A stretch of 57,886 nucleotides of DNA from an uncultured Oscillospiraceae bacterium (GCA_910588105.1 CAJUQD010000015.1:1-57886); one strand, 5' to 3'. Counted from the stretch's first letter, positions 17,089-26,032 are shown. The notes: generated from the sequence alone by a model not told the origin. Translations and numbers: made by a program.

Positions 17089-17400
17089 TCATTTAAGCCT
17101 CACCGCCGTGCCGTACACGGTGATCTCCGCCGCCCCCTGCATGATGGACGCCGAGGCGTAGCGGATATTCACCACCGCGTCCGCCCCCAGGGCTTCCGCC
17201 TCGTCCACCATCCGCTTGGTGGCCAGCTGCCGGGCCTCGGTGAGCATATCGGTGTAGCTCTCGATCTCTCCGCCCACAAAGGTCTTCATCCCGGCCATGA
17301 AGTCCTTGCCCACGCTTTTGCACTGTACCACCGAGCCCTTCACCAGGCCCAGCGCCTCGATTTCCCGGCCGGGGATGTGGTCAATATTGAGCAGCAGCAT
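17089..17400 (-). CDS. YbjQ/UPF0145 family protein
   Basis: The 103-residue protein matches the YbjQ (putative heavy-metal-binding) family: a start like LLLNIDHIPGREIEALGLVKGSVV, then YTDMLTEARQLATKRMVDEAEALGADAVVNIRY and ITVYGTAVRL. Members form pentameric rings; their function is uncertain. The gene overlaps the end of the MerR gene by 20 bases and so belongs to the same message. Confidence 0.9.
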   Translation of the reverse strand: MLLLNIDHIPGREIEALGLVKGSVVQCKSVGKDFMAGMKTFVGGEIESYTDMLTEARQLATKRMVDEAEALGADAVVNIRYASASIMQGAAEITVYGTAVRLK

Positions 17401-18031
17401 CCTCTTCCCCTCCTCTGATCTGCTTGATGCGCTGGTACAGCGCCGCCAGCACCCCGATGATGACGATGACCGGGATGGCCGCCAGCCCGGCGATCACCCC
17501 GATGGGGGGCGCGTCCTCCGGCGAGACGGTGAAGCCCCACACGATGAGGGCAATAAACGCCGCCATCATCACCAGCACCACCACCGCCGCCCCCACGGGG
17601 CTGACGTACCGGGTCAGCTTATCCTGTTTTCCCACGTTCATGAATTTTGTCCCCTCCTGTTCCTGCCGCTCCATGCTTGCCAGCACCCCATCGGTGTCCA
17701 GCGCGTCCAGCTGGCTGCGGCTGTCCCGGATCTGAGCGCACACGCCCTGGGCCGCCTCCAGGTTGGCCTGCCTGCGCTGGAGCTGGATCATGTGCCGCCC
17801 CATAGCGTCCTCCAGGGTGAGGGCCCCGGACTTGAGGCGCAGGATCTCCTCGATGGGCACGTCCAGCATCCGCAGCAGCTTGATTTTTTTCAGCCACGCC
17901 ACGTCGGCGTCGCTGTAGTCCCGGTAGCCGTTCTCATTGTTGCGCCCGGGGGTGAGCAGCCCCTCCTTTTCATAGAAGCGGATATTGCCCTTGGTGATTC
18001 CCACCAGCTGCTCCACCTGATTGATCTTCAT
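17381..18031 (-). CDS. MerR family regulator with two C-terminal membrane helices
   Basis: The 216-residue protein has a MerR DNA-binding domain (about residues 1-70: KINQVEQLVGITKGNIRFYEKEGLL, NGYRDYSDADVAWLKKIKLLRML), a coiled coil (about 75-125) and, instead of a ligand domain, two membrane helices (about 146-168 and 178-200). This suggests a membrane-tethered regulator sensing an envelope signal. Start 18031 follows GGGAGGGAAG; the ATG at 18064 overlaps the promoter. It heads the operon with YbjQ and the ABC exporter, and a MerR-type operator lies in its promoter. Confidence 0.9.
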   Translation of the reverse strand: MKINQVEQLVGITKGNIRFYEKEGLLTPGRNNENGYRDYSDADVAWLKKIKLLRMLDVPIEEILRLKSGALTLEDAMGRHMIQLQRRQANLEAAQGVCAQIRDSRSQLDALDTDGVLASMERQEQEGTKFMNVGKQDKLTRYVSPVGAAVVVLVMMAAFIALIVWGFTVSPEDAPPIGVIAGLAAIPVIVIIGVLAALYQRIKQIRGGEEDAAAQY

Positions 18032-18055
18032 CGTCTTCCCTCCCTCACTGGGGCC

Positions 18056-18086
18056 ATGGTACACCTTCCACAGGGTGGAATGTCAA
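18056..18086 (-). promoter_or_regulatory. MerR-type promoter/operator of the exporter operon
   Basis: The minus strand has TTGACA and TACCAT separated by 19 bases, the overlong spacer typical of MerR-activated promoters. A dyad TTCCAC-CCT-GTGGAA (18066-18080) fills the spacer. The position directly before the MerR gene implies autoregulation. Confidence 0.8.
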
Positions 18087-18103
18087 GGCTTTTTACGAAA
18101 TCT

Positions 18104-18137
18104 TAAAAAAAAGAGGGCGGCAGGGCCGCCCTCTTTT
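18104..18137 (-). terminator. Terminator after the metY-type gene
   Basis: AAGAGGGCGG/CCGCCCTCTT hairpin followed on the minus strand by a run of eight T; it may also work in the other direction. Confidence 0.85.
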
Positions 18138-18196
18138 CCCGTTGCAAAGGTTATACCCGGTGTCACGTCCGAAACAGGCCCATGGCCGGGCCGTCC

Positions 18197-19471
18197 TCAC
18201 ACTTCCTCCAGCGCCTGTTCCAGATCCGCAATCAGGTCCTTCAGGTCCTCCAGCCCCACGGAGAAGCGCACCAGGTCGGGGGCCACCCCGGCGGCGGCCA
18301 GCTCCGCGTCGTTCATCTGCCGGTGGGTGGCGGAGGCGGGGTGGAGCACACAGGTCTTGGCGTCCGCCACGTGGGTGGCGATGGAGGCCAGCTTAAGCCC
18401 CGCCATGAACCGCTCGGCGGCGGCCCGGCCCCCCTTCACCCCAAATGACACCACGCCGCAGCAGCCCTGGGGCAGGTACTTTCGGGCCAGTTCATAGTAT
18501 TTGTCCCCAGGCAGCCCCGCGTAGCGCACCCAGGCCACCTTCTCATGCTTCTGGAGGTATTCCGCCACCCCCTGGGCGTTGGAGCAGTGCCGGGCCATGC
18601 GCAGGGGCAGGGTCTCGATACCCATGCCCAGCAGCCACGCATTCATGGGGGCGGGGGTGGAGCCGAAGTCCCGCATGAGCTGGGCAGTGGCCTTGGTGAT
18701 ATACGCGCCCCCCTGGCCGAACTTCTCGGTGTAGGTCACCCCGTGGTAGCTATCGTCCGGAGTGGTGAGGCCGGGGTATTTGTCCCCATGGGCCTCCCAG
18801 TCGAACCTGCCCGAGTCCACAATAGCGCCTCCCACGGCGGCGGCGTGGCCGTCCAAATATTTGGTGGTGGAGTGTATGACGATATCCGCCCCCCACTCGA
18901 AGGGCCGGCACAGGGCCGGGGTGGCAAAGGTGTTGTCCACGATGAGGGGCACGCCGTGGGCGTGGGCGGCCCGGGCAAACTTTTCAATGTCCAGCACCGT
19001 CAGGGCCGGGTTGGCAATGGTCTCGCCGAACAAGGCCTTGGTGTTGGGCTGAAACGCCTCGTCCAGCTCGTCCTCGGTACAGTCCGGGTCCACAAAGGTG
19101 AACTGGATGCCCATCCGCTTCATGGTGACGGCGAACAGGTTATAGGTGCCGCCGTAGATAGCGGTGGAGGACACGATATGATCCCCCGCCGAGGCGATGT
19201 TGAAGATGGAAAAGAAGGACGCTGCCTGCCCCGAGGAGAGCAGCATAGCCGCCGTCCCCCCCTCCAGGGCGCACAGCCGGGCGGCCACCGCGTCGCTGGT
19301 GGGGTTTTGCAGCCGGGTGTAGAAGTAACCCGACGCCTCCAGGTCGAACAGCCTGCCCATCTCCCCGCTGGTCTCGTAGCGGAAGGTGGTGGACTGGATG
19401 ATGGGGATGTTCCGGGGTTCCCCGCTGCCGGGGCGGTAGCCCGCGTGGAGGCAGCTGGTGTCAAAATTCAT
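18197..19471 (-). CDS. metY: O-acetylhomoserine sulfhydrylase / aminocarboxypropyltransferase
   Basis: The 424-residue protein is a Cys/Met-metabolism PLP enzyme of the MetY (O-acetyl-L-homoserine sulfhydrylase) branch. PLP lysine K204 lies in HSTTKYLDGH; other motifs are IIQSTTFRYE, YTRLQNPTSDAVAARLCALEGG, SSGQAASFFS, IVDNTFATP and FSVGLEDL. It makes homocysteine from O-acetylhomoserine and sulfide, and its length suits the family. It lies 52 bases after the S-layer-homology gene without a clear terminator, so read-through from that operon is possible, but a functional link is not obvious. Confidence 0.92.
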   Translation of the reverse strand: MNFDTSCLHAGYRPGSGEPRNIPIIQSTTFRYETSGEMGRLFDLEASGYFYTRLQNPTSDAVAARLCALEGGTAAMLLSSGQAASFFSIFNIASAGDHIVSSTAIYGGTYNLFAVTMKRMGIQFTFVDPDCTEDELDEAFQPNTKALFGETIANPALTVLDIEKFARAAHAHGVPLIVDNTFATPALCRPFEWGADIVIHSTTKYLDGHAAAVGGAIVDSGRFDWEAHGDKYPGLTTPDDSYHGVTYTEKFGQGGAYITKATAQLMRDFGSTPAPMNAWLLGMGIETLPLRMARHCSNAQGVAEYLQKHEKVAWVRYAGLPGDKYYELARKYLPQGCCGVVSFGVKGGRAAAERFMAGLKLASIATHVADAKTCVLHPASATHRQMNDAELAAAGVAPDLVRFSVGLEDLKDLIADLEQALEEV

Positions 19472-19523
19472 GGGTATCCCTTCCTTTCTGAATAAGCGGC
19501 CTGCTTTGGGGGGCGGAGGCCGG

Positions 19524-21932
19524 TCACTTGGCCTCCACCACCCGCACCCGCTTGCCCCTGCCGTCGATATAGACGGTCAAGGTGTCGGAAAAGCTGCGGC
19601 ACTCGCCCAGGCTGTCGAATACGGAGGCCTTCGCATCGGTGGGGAACCAGGTGCCCTCTGCTTCCGGGACCGGCGGGTTTACAGAGTTCCAAACCCCGCC
19701 GTTGGCCAGCATCTTCTTCACCCAATCAGGCGGGTCGGAGGGCTGGCCCTCGAAAGCCGCCCCATTGAAGCACTGTACGTCATCGTCCACTGGGAACACG
19801 CCCTTCTGGGTGCGGACATACATCGTGCCGTCCTGGGTGAAAAAGTCGGAGGAGTTCACGTTTTCGATGGCCTCCAGGTAGGTGACGCCGGAAAAATTGC
19901 CGTTATACGTCAGCACGGCGCCGTAGCCGCTGGCGTAAAGGTTCCCTGTCGGTATAGCGTAATTCGCCGTGCCATCTTTTCTGGTGAGCACCAGGTTGTT
20001 TTGCACCGTCTGGAGGTACCACCGGCTCACTCCAGCCCTCACCAGCTGATAGCCGGTGAGGGAGTCGATCCGGCCATACCGATACCCGTCGCCCGAATAG
20101 CCGTCCACGATGATGAGGTCCACCAGCCCCGAGCTGTCCTTATGGTACTGGGTGGCCACCACGGTGGCGGGCACCTCGGACAGGGTCCGCAGCACCAGCC
20201 CGGTCATGGTGTGCTCATAGATCTGCACGCCGGGGCTCACCCGCATGTTGTCCAGCTTCAGATCCGCCGCGTTCAGCCGGCTGTTGGTCCAGGTCCCCGC
20301 CGTGGTCAGCAGCAGCTTTCCCCGTTCGTCGGAGTGCGCGTTGAGAATATCCCCAGGCTGTCCCTTCCCCTTTTCCAGCTCGCCGCCGGACAGGGTGAGC
20401 TTGCAGCCCAGCACCTGGAATTCCTGCTCCTCCTCATCCGCCGCCAGCACACCCAGGGCCAGGGAGGCCACATTGTCCGCCTCCTTGGGCAGCACCCCGG
20501 CCACCTTGCCGCTGGCCGTGAACATCAGGGTGAGCTTGTCGCCGATTTTACGCCCGGAGAAGGAGCCGATGGCGTCCGCCATCACCTCGAACTGGTTGCC
20601 GCCCGCCGCGGTGATCCGGCTGGGGGAACCGGGGGAGGGGGAGGCGTTCTCATACACGCAGGACAGCCGGACGTCGCACACCTCCAGCACCTTGTTGATC
20701 GGGTCATAGGTGGCCACGTCATACCGCTTGATGGAGCTGAGCTGGACAGACGCCCCGTTTTTGCGTATGGCGTAGCCCTGCTCCCCGTTGGTGATGGAGC
20801 GGAAGGTGCCGTAGTTGGCCGTCTTGCTGTTCACGATGACAAAGCCGGTCTCGATAGACGCCTCCGCCCGGTACAGGCCCGCCACCTTGCCCTCCTCATC
20901 CAGATAGAGGGTCACCAGATCCCCGGCCCGCAGGTTGGCCATGTACTCCTTATAGGTGGTCACCCCCGCGTCGGAGGCCGAGCCGGTGTACACCATGGTA
21001 TCCGCCGACAGGGTATAGCGCCCCTGATCCTTCAGGTAAAGGTAATAGGCCTGCTTGCGCTCCACCGGCGCGGTGATGGACGAGGACTCGTCGGGCAGCA
21101 GGGTGACAAACTGCCCTTCCTTGTCCAGCAGGGCCCACCCACGCTTGCCCATCAGGGCCTGGTCCACCGGCCCGGCGCACGGGTAGGTGCGGGTGTTCTC
21201 CCCTTCCGCCACCACCGCCCAGCCTTCCTGGCCGTTCATGGAGGCGTCGGCGGTGAGCAGGATCGCGCCCTCCTTCAGCTCGCCCAGCTCCTTGGCACAG
21301 GGCTCCTCCTTCCCCTTGGCGGGGATGGTCAGCATATTGTAAAACAGCAGCGCGGCCTGCCCCCGGGTGATGGGGTCGGAGGGTTGATCCACCGTCAGGC
21401 CGCGGTCCAGCCCCAGCAGGGCGGCGGTCTCCACCGCGCTGTGGGGCCAGGCCCGGTTGGCCTCCGCCCCGTACTCCAGGATGCGCAGGGCCAGGGTGGC
21501 CGCTTCCTGGTAGGTGACGGTCTGGTCGGGGCCGAACTTGCCATTGCCCAGCCCCAGCATCAGCCGCACGCCGGATTCCTTGGGCACCTCGGTGGTGGCG
21601 GCCACGTTTACATAGCCCCTGGCCCAGTGGTTTTTGCCCATATCAGCGAAAATGGTGCGGTACGCCTGGGCCTGGGCCTGCTCCCCCATGCCCAGCAGCT
21701 CCACCGCCATCTTGCAAAGCTGCGCCCGGGTGAGGTGCCCCTCGGGGGAGAACTTCCCGTCCCCCGTTCCCCCCACCACCCCCAGGGCGGACAGGGTATC
21801 CGCCGCCAGGGACATCCGGGAATCCTCCACGTCCAGGAAGCGGACGGCGTTGCCGGGCAGCACCATCAGCGAAAGCAGCGCCGCCAAAGCCAACAGCAGG
21901 GACAGCGCACGTTTTTGTCTGGTCAGTCTCAT
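19524..21932 (-). CDS. S-layer homology domain surface protein
   Basis: The 802-residue protein has a signal peptide (KRALSLLLALAALLSLMVLPGNA) and three N-terminal SLH repeats (about residues 30-215, e.g. SALGVVGGTGDGKFSPEGHLTRAQLCKMAVELL and GLGNGKFGPDQTVTYQEAATLALRIL). They are followed by about 580 residues of beta-rich repeats without a recognised domain. SLH domains bind pyruvylated secondary cell wall polymer. ATAAGGAGGAAC precedes the start, 14 bases after the MacB-type permease gene, so the protein is co-expressed with a MacAB-like exporter and could be its surface partner. Confidence 0.88.
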   Translation of the reverse strand: MRLTRQKRALSLLLALAALLSLMVLPGNAVRFLDVEDSRMSLAADTLSALGVVGGTGDGKFSPEGHLTRAQLCKMAVELLGMGEQAQAQAYRTIFADMGKNHWARGYVNVAATTEVPKESGVRLMLGLGNGKFGPDQTVTYQEAATLALRILEYGAEANRAWPHSAVETAALLGLDRGLTVDQPSDPITRGQAALLFYNMLTIPAKGKEEPCAKELGELKEGAILLTADASMNGQEGWAVVAEGENTRTYPCAGPVDQALMGKRGWALLDKEGQFVTLLPDESSSITAPVERKQAYYLYLKDQGRYTLSADTMVYTGSASDAGVTTYKEYMANLRAGDLVTLYLDEEGKVAGLYRAEASIETGFVIVNSKTANYGTFRSITNGEQGYAIRKNGASVQLSSIKRYDVATYDPINKVLEVCDVRLSCVYENASPSPGSPSRITAAGGNQFEVMADAIGSFSGRKIGDKLTLMFTASGKVAGVLPKEADNVASLALGVLAADEEEQEFQVLGCKLTLSGGELEKGKGQPGDILNAHSDERGKLLLTTAGTWTNSRLNAADLKLDNMRVSPGVQIYEHTMTGLVLRTLSEVPATVVATQYHKDSSGLVDLIIVDGYSGDGYRYGRIDSLTGYQLVRAGVSRWYLQTVQNNLVLTRKDGTANYAIPTGNLYASGYGAVLTYNGNFSGVTYLEAIENVNSSDFFTQDGTMYVRTQKGVFPVDDDVQCFNGAAFEGQPSDPPDWVKKMLANGGVWNSVNPPVPEAEGTWFPTDAKASVFDSLGECRSFSDTLTVYIDGRGKRVRVVEAK

Positions 21933-21946
21933 AATGTCGTTCCTCC

Positions 21947-23176
21947 TTATTCCGCCCGCAGGGCATCCACCGGCTGGAGGCTGGACGCCTTGATAGCGGG
22001 GTACAGCCCAAACAGCACCCCCAGCACCACCGAGAAGGTGAACGCCCCGATGGTAATCATGGAGCTGGGCCACAAAATCATGCCCTGGAGCAGGAATTTC
22101 CCCGCGATGAGCGAGCCCATGCAGCCCAGGCCGATGCCGATAAGCCCCCCGATGCCACAGATCACCGCCGCCTCAATAAGGAATTGGACGATGATGCTCC
22201 GGCGCTCCGCGCCAATGGCCTTGCGGATGCCGATCTCCCGGGTGCGCTCGGTGACGGTGACCAGCATGATGTTCATGATGCCAATGCCGCCCACCAGCAG
22301 GGAGATGCCCGCGATGGCCCCCAGCACCAGCGACTGCATCAGATTGGCCTGCTCCATCTCGCTGGTCCAGGTGTCGCTGCTGTACACGTTGGACCAACCG
22401 TTCTCTCCGTCGATGATAAACCCCTGGAGAAAGGTGCGCAGCTTGATGACGGCAAGCTGGGTGGACTTGGCATCCTTACCCTTGACGATGTACTGGTCCA
22501 TCTGCTGGTTATTATTCAGGGAACGGTTGAAGGTGTAGGGCAGCAGGATGACGTTGTCCATGCTGCTGCCGCTGTAGCCGTCCAGCCCGAAGGATTCATA
22601 CCAGCCCACCACCAGGAAAGGGGCGTCGTTGATAAAAATGGTCTCCCCCACCGGGTCTACAAAGTCGAAGAGCTGCTTTTTTGCCCCGGCCCCCAGCACA
22701 CATACCCGGTTGGTCTTCTCGATGTCCAGGAAGGACAGTTCCCGGCCGCCCCCCAGGGTGTAGTTGTTGCAGACTCCATACTGGTCGGAGCCCAGCACCA
22801 CCTGGAGGCGCTTTTCGTAATCGTCGTAATTTTGGGTGTCGAACATCTTGGCGTCGTACCTGATCTTCATGGAGTCCCACACCTGCATCTGGGGGGTGAC
22901 TCCCAGCACCAGGTCGGGCATCGACATACAGTACTCGTACAGCAGGTCGGCCACGCTGCCGGAAGTCTCGTACCACATGTAGGCCTGGACTTCAATCTTG
23001 TTGTCGCCCATGGCCTCCCAGTACTCCATGTTCTTCTTGTTCTGTCCCTGGACCACCGACACCATGATGACCACCGAGGCCACGCCGATGATAATGCCCA
23101 GCATAGTGAGGAAGGAGCGCATTTTCTTGGACGCGATGGACTTGAAGGCCATCTTGAACGCCTGCATCAGGTTCAC
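21947..23176 (-). CDS. MacB/FtsX-type ABC transporter permease
   Basis: The 409-residue protein has the MacB topology: one N-terminal helix (KMRSFLTMLGIIIGVASVVIMVSV), a large extracellular domain of about 220 residues, then three C-terminal helices with the FtsX motif TERTREIGIRKAIGAERRSIIVQFLIE. It works as a mechanotransmission exporter with the adjacent ATPase and adaptor. Its start overlaps the ATPase stop by four bases. Confidence 0.93.
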   Translation of the reverse strand: MNLMQAFKMAFKSIASKKMRSFLTMLGIIIGVASVVIMVSVVQGQNKKNMEYWEAMGDNKIEVQAYMWYETSGSVADLLYEYCMSMPDLVLGVTPQMQVWDSMKIRYDAKMFDTQNYDDYEKRLQVVLGSDQYGVCNNYTLGGGRELSFLDIEKTNRVCVLGAGAKKQLFDFVDPVGETIFINDAPFLVVGWYESFGLDGYSGSSMDNVILLPYTFNRSLNNNQQMDQYIVKGKDAKSTQLAVIKLRTFLQGFIIDGENGWSNVYSSDTWTSEMEQANLMQSLVLGAIAGISLLVGGIGIMNIMLVTVTERTREIGIRKAIGAERRSIIVQFLIEAAVICGIGGLIGIGLGCMGSLIAGKFLLQGMILWPSSMITIGAFTFSVVLGVLFGLYPAIKASSLQPVDALRAE

Positions 23177-23868
23177 AGCCAGTCCACCTCCTGGTGCTTG
23201 TCGGATATGATCTTGCCGTCGGACAGCCGCACCACCCGGGGGGCGGTGGCGGCGATGCCGTCGTCGTGGGTGATGAGCAGGATGGTGGTGCCCTCCCGGT
23301 AGAGCTGCTGGAGTATGCCTAGCACGTGCCGCCCCGTCTTGGAGTCCAGCGCGCCGGTGGGCTCGTCCGCCATGATGATGGGGGGATGGGTGGCGATGGC
23401 CCGGGCAATGGCCACCCGCTGCTGCTGGCCGCCGGACATCTGGCTGGGACGGTGATGGGCCCGGCCATCCATCCCCACCCGGGCCAGGGCGTCCATAGCC
23501 AGCTCCTCCCGCTCGAAGATGGACGTGCCCCGGTAGATCAGGGGCAGAATCACGTTGTCCAGCGCGTCCAGGTCCTGGAGCAGGTTATAGCCCTGGAAGA
23601 TGAAGCCGATCTCCCGGTTGCGGATGCGGGCCAGCTCCCGGTCCTTGAGGGAGGTGACCTGGGTGCCGTTGAGGATATACTCCCCCCGGGTGGGCACATC
23701 CAGGCAGCCCAGCACGTTCATCATGGTGGACTTGCCTGAGCCGGACGCCCCCACAATGGCCACGAACTCCCCACGGTTGATCTGGAGGGACACGCCGTCC
23801 AGCGCCCGCACCTCGCTCTCCTGCCCCTCGTTATAAATCTTATAGAGATCCTTAATGTCGATGAGCAT
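23173..23868 (-). CDS. MacB/LolD-type ABC transporter ATPase
   Basis: The 231-residue ATPase has Walker A GASGSGKST, the Q-loop IGFIFQGYNLL, signature MSGGQQQRVAIARA, Walker B IIMADEPTGALDS and switch His ITHDDG. It is the MacB/LolD subfamily that partners FtsX-like permeases. It lies nine bases after the adaptor gene and overlaps the permease gene. Confidence 0.95.
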   Translation of the reverse strand: MLIDIKDLYKIYNEGQESEVRALDGVSLQINRGEFVAIVGASGSGKSTMMNVLGCLDVPTRGEYILNGTQVTSLKDRELARIRNREIGFIFQGYNLLQDLDALDNVILPLIYRGTSIFEREELAMDALARVGMDGRAHHRPSQMSGGQQQRVAIARAIATHPPIIMADEPTGALDSKTGRHVLGILQQLYREGTTILLITHDDGIAATAPRVVRLSDGKIISDKHQEVDWL

Positions 23869-23877
23869 GGCGCCACC

Positions 23878-25617
23878 TCATCCGATCATCATTCCGCCGC
23901 CCATGCCGCCCTGCTGGTTCGGGTCGGTGTAGCTGATGAACACCATGTCGCCATCTTCAATGCCGGACTTGATCTCCACCTGTTTGGCGTCGCTCAATCC
24001 GGTCTCCACCAGCACAGGCCAGTAGCCCTCCTCGGGGGTGGGCACGCCCACAACGGAGGCGTCCAGCTCAATAGCGTTGTCGGGGCGTTCCGCCCGCTGG
24101 ACGAATACCACGGTCTGCTTGTTCCCCTCCGCGTCCAGCACCGACTTCACCGCGATGGTCTGCACCAGAATGCAGTTGTCCGACTGGCTGGTGACCATGG
24201 AGTAGTCCAGCCACGCGCCCGCATACAGGCTGCCGTCGTAGTTGTCCACCTCCAGGGTGACGGGGTAGGTGGACATTCCCTGGCCCACCTCGCCCTGCAT
24301 GGCCACGTTGGTGACGGTGCCCACAAAAGAGCCTCCGTTGTAGTCGGACAGGGTAATCATGTCCCCCAGCTTGATAAAGCCGATGTTTCGGTCGTCCACC
24401 TGGATAGTCACCGTCATGACGGTGGTGTTCTGGATGGTGACCACCGCGTCCCCCGCCTTTACCTCGCCGCCCTCGGCGATGGTGCAGGAGATAATGGTGC
24501 CGTCGATGGGGGCGGTGGCGTTGAGGGCGTCCACGGCCGCCTGGGCCTCGTTCAGCCGCTCCCGGGCGGCGGTGAGCTGCTCGTCCAGGCTCTCCGAGCC
24601 CATGGTGAGCAGGGCCTGCCCGGCGGACACACGGGCGTGGTTATGCAAATTGCTGCTCACCAGCGGCCCGCCCGCCTTGGTGGTCAGCTTCCGGCTCTCG
24701 CTGTACTCCGTCTTACCCTGCTCATAGGGGAAGATGGGCAGCCCGTCCCCGTCGGTGAGCGAGGCGGTGACATCCATGCCGGCGGTGAGGGTGCCGGGGT
24801 TTTCAAAGGTGATGACCGCCTCGAAATAGACGCCCCCCTCGGGGGTGATGAAGCTCACCTTATTGACCTCCTCCACCACGCCTTCCCCGGCGTACATCAC
24901 CGCGGGGACGGACACCTGGGCGGTCTTCCCCGTCCAGATCTCGTCCTCATAGGCATAGCTGAAATAGAGGGACAGCTTCAGCCTGGTGTCGTTCACCAGG
25001 GTGGCCACCTCCGCGCCCTCCCCCACGTTGTCGCCGGGCTGGAACTCGGCCACGTCCATCAGCTTGCCCGCGAAGGGGGCGGTCAGGGTGAGGTTGGCCA
25101 GCTTGGTGTTGAGCGAGTCCATCTGCTGCTGGGCGGTGGCCAGCGCCTCCTGGGCCGCCTGGCTGTACACGGAAAACAGGGGCTGGCCCGCGCTCACCAC
25201 GTCCCCCATGGCCACCAGCACCTGTTCCACGGTGCCGTTGGCGGGGATGGTGACGGTGGCCGTCTCCTTGGCGGTGGCGTTGCCGCTGCCCTCCACGGTG
25301 CTCTGGATAGAGCCTATGTAGGCCGGTTCGGCGTAGATGTCCCCCAGGGAATCGTCCTTGCGGAACACCAGGAGCCACATACCGAATATGATTCCGCCCA
25401 GCAGCGCCGCCGCCGTCACAACGGCGATGATGCGCTTGACCAGCTTTTTCTTTTCCGCCGCGGTGCGCACCTTCTTTTTGGGGCTTGGGGCCTCCCAGGG
25501 ATCCTGCGGCGGGGCCTGCCCCGGGGCGGGGGCTTCCGCCGCCTCGGGGGCGGAAAGCGGCTGCTCCAGCTCTTCCTGGTCCTGGGCCGGGGCCTCTGGT
25601 ATCTTGAGATCGGGCAT
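23878..25617 (-). CDS. HlyD/MacA-like adaptor with two lipoyl-like modules
   Basis: The 579-residue protein has a long cytoplasmic Pro/Glu/Ala-rich N-terminus (about 1-64), one membrane helix (about 67-86) and an extracellular part with two biotinyl-lipoyl-like units. The first (ATVTIPANGTVEQVLVAMGDVVSAGQPLF ... LTAPFAGKLMDVAEFQPGDNVGEG) precedes a beta-barrel. The second (VSAGQALLTM ... LNEAQAAVDALNATAPIDGTIISCTIAEGGEVKAGDAVV) precedes another barrel and a Gly/Met-rich tail. MacA proteins usually have one such unit, so this is a duplication or fusion. In this Gram-positive it should extend the MacB pump across the wall. First gene of the operon. Confidence 0.9.
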   Translation of the reverse strand: MPDLKIPEAPAQDQEELEQPLSAPEAAEAPAPGQAPPQDPWEAPSPKKKVRTAAEKKKLVKRIIAVVTAAALLGGIIFGMWLLVFRKDDSLGDIYAEPAYIGSIQSTVEGSGNATAKETATVTIPANGTVEQVLVAMGDVVSAGQPLFSVYSQAAQEALATAQQQMDSLNTKLANLTLTAPFAGKLMDVAEFQPGDNVGEGAEVATLVNDTRLKLSLYFSYAYEDEIWTGKTAQVSVPAVMYAGEGVVEEVNKVSFITPEGGVYFEAVITFENPGTLTAGMDVTASLTDGDGLPIFPYEQGKTEYSESRKLTTKAGGPLVSSNLHNHARVSAGQALLTMGSESLDEQLTAARERLNEAQAAVDALNATAPIDGTIISCTIAEGGEVKAGDAVVTIQNTTVMTVTIQVDDRNIGFIKLGDMITLSDYNGGSFVGTVTNVAMQGEVGQGMSTYPVTLEVDNYDGSLYAGAWLDYSMVTSQSDNCILVQTIAVKSVLDAEGNKQTVVFVQRAERPDNAIELDASVVGVPTPEEGYWPVLVETGLSDAKQVEIKSGIEDGDMVFISYTDPNQQGGMGGGMMIG

Positions 25618-25686
25618 ACTATCGTTCCTCCTGTCGTCGGGCTGAAAACGGACGTCCCACGGGCGGGACGCTTGTTCGCAGTTCCC

Positions 25687-25715
25687 AGTATAACGGGAAC
25701 GGGCTGGAAAAACAA
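25687..25715 (-). promoter_or_regulatory. Promoter of the MacAB-like exporter operon
   Basis: The minus strand has TTGTTT, a 17-base spacer and TATACT, about 70 bases before the adaptor start. Confidence 0.6.
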
Positions 25716-25980
25716 CAACAATCCTGTAACAATTCCGGGTTTCAATCTTTAGATTCCTTTAAATTTTTCCAGCCCCTCTCTTTTTATATACCCCGGACGG
25801 CCCCGTTTGGTTGCCGCAAAACCGTCCCGGATACGCAAAAAGGCCGGCGCCGAAGGGCTCCCCCGCACAAGGACAACAACAAAACTGCCGCTCGGAGCAG
25901 CGCAATCCCGCCAAAATGGAACGCTAGATAAACGGGAAGCCGGTGCAAAGAAACACGATTCCAATCTCCTCTATAAATTA

Positions 25981-26020
25981 ACTACACGGTCTATTATATA
26001 AAAACAGACCGTGTAGTCAA
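25981..26020 (-). promoter_or_regulatory. Promoter overlapped by a 12-bp inverted-repeat operator
   Basis: ACTACACGGTCT (25981-25992) and AGACCGTGTAGT (26006-26017) form a perfect dyad with a 13-base centre. The minus strand carries TTGACT (26015-26020), a 16-base spacer and TATAAT (25993-25998) within it, the geometry of a repressor-controlled promoter (TetR-like). AGAGGAG follows, then only a GTG frame of ten codons; no regulator gene is intact. It points towards the exporter operon. Confidence 0.7.
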
Positions 26021-26032
26021 TGTGAGATTATG

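Noticed and set aside
19458..22538. Plus-strand open frame of 1026 codons
   Set aside because: Antisense shadow of the SLH and MacB-type genes.
25749..25964. 71-codon minus-strand frame after the orphan operator
   Set aside because: It begins with TTG only one base after the GAGGAG and resembles no protein; it is more likely decayed sequence.
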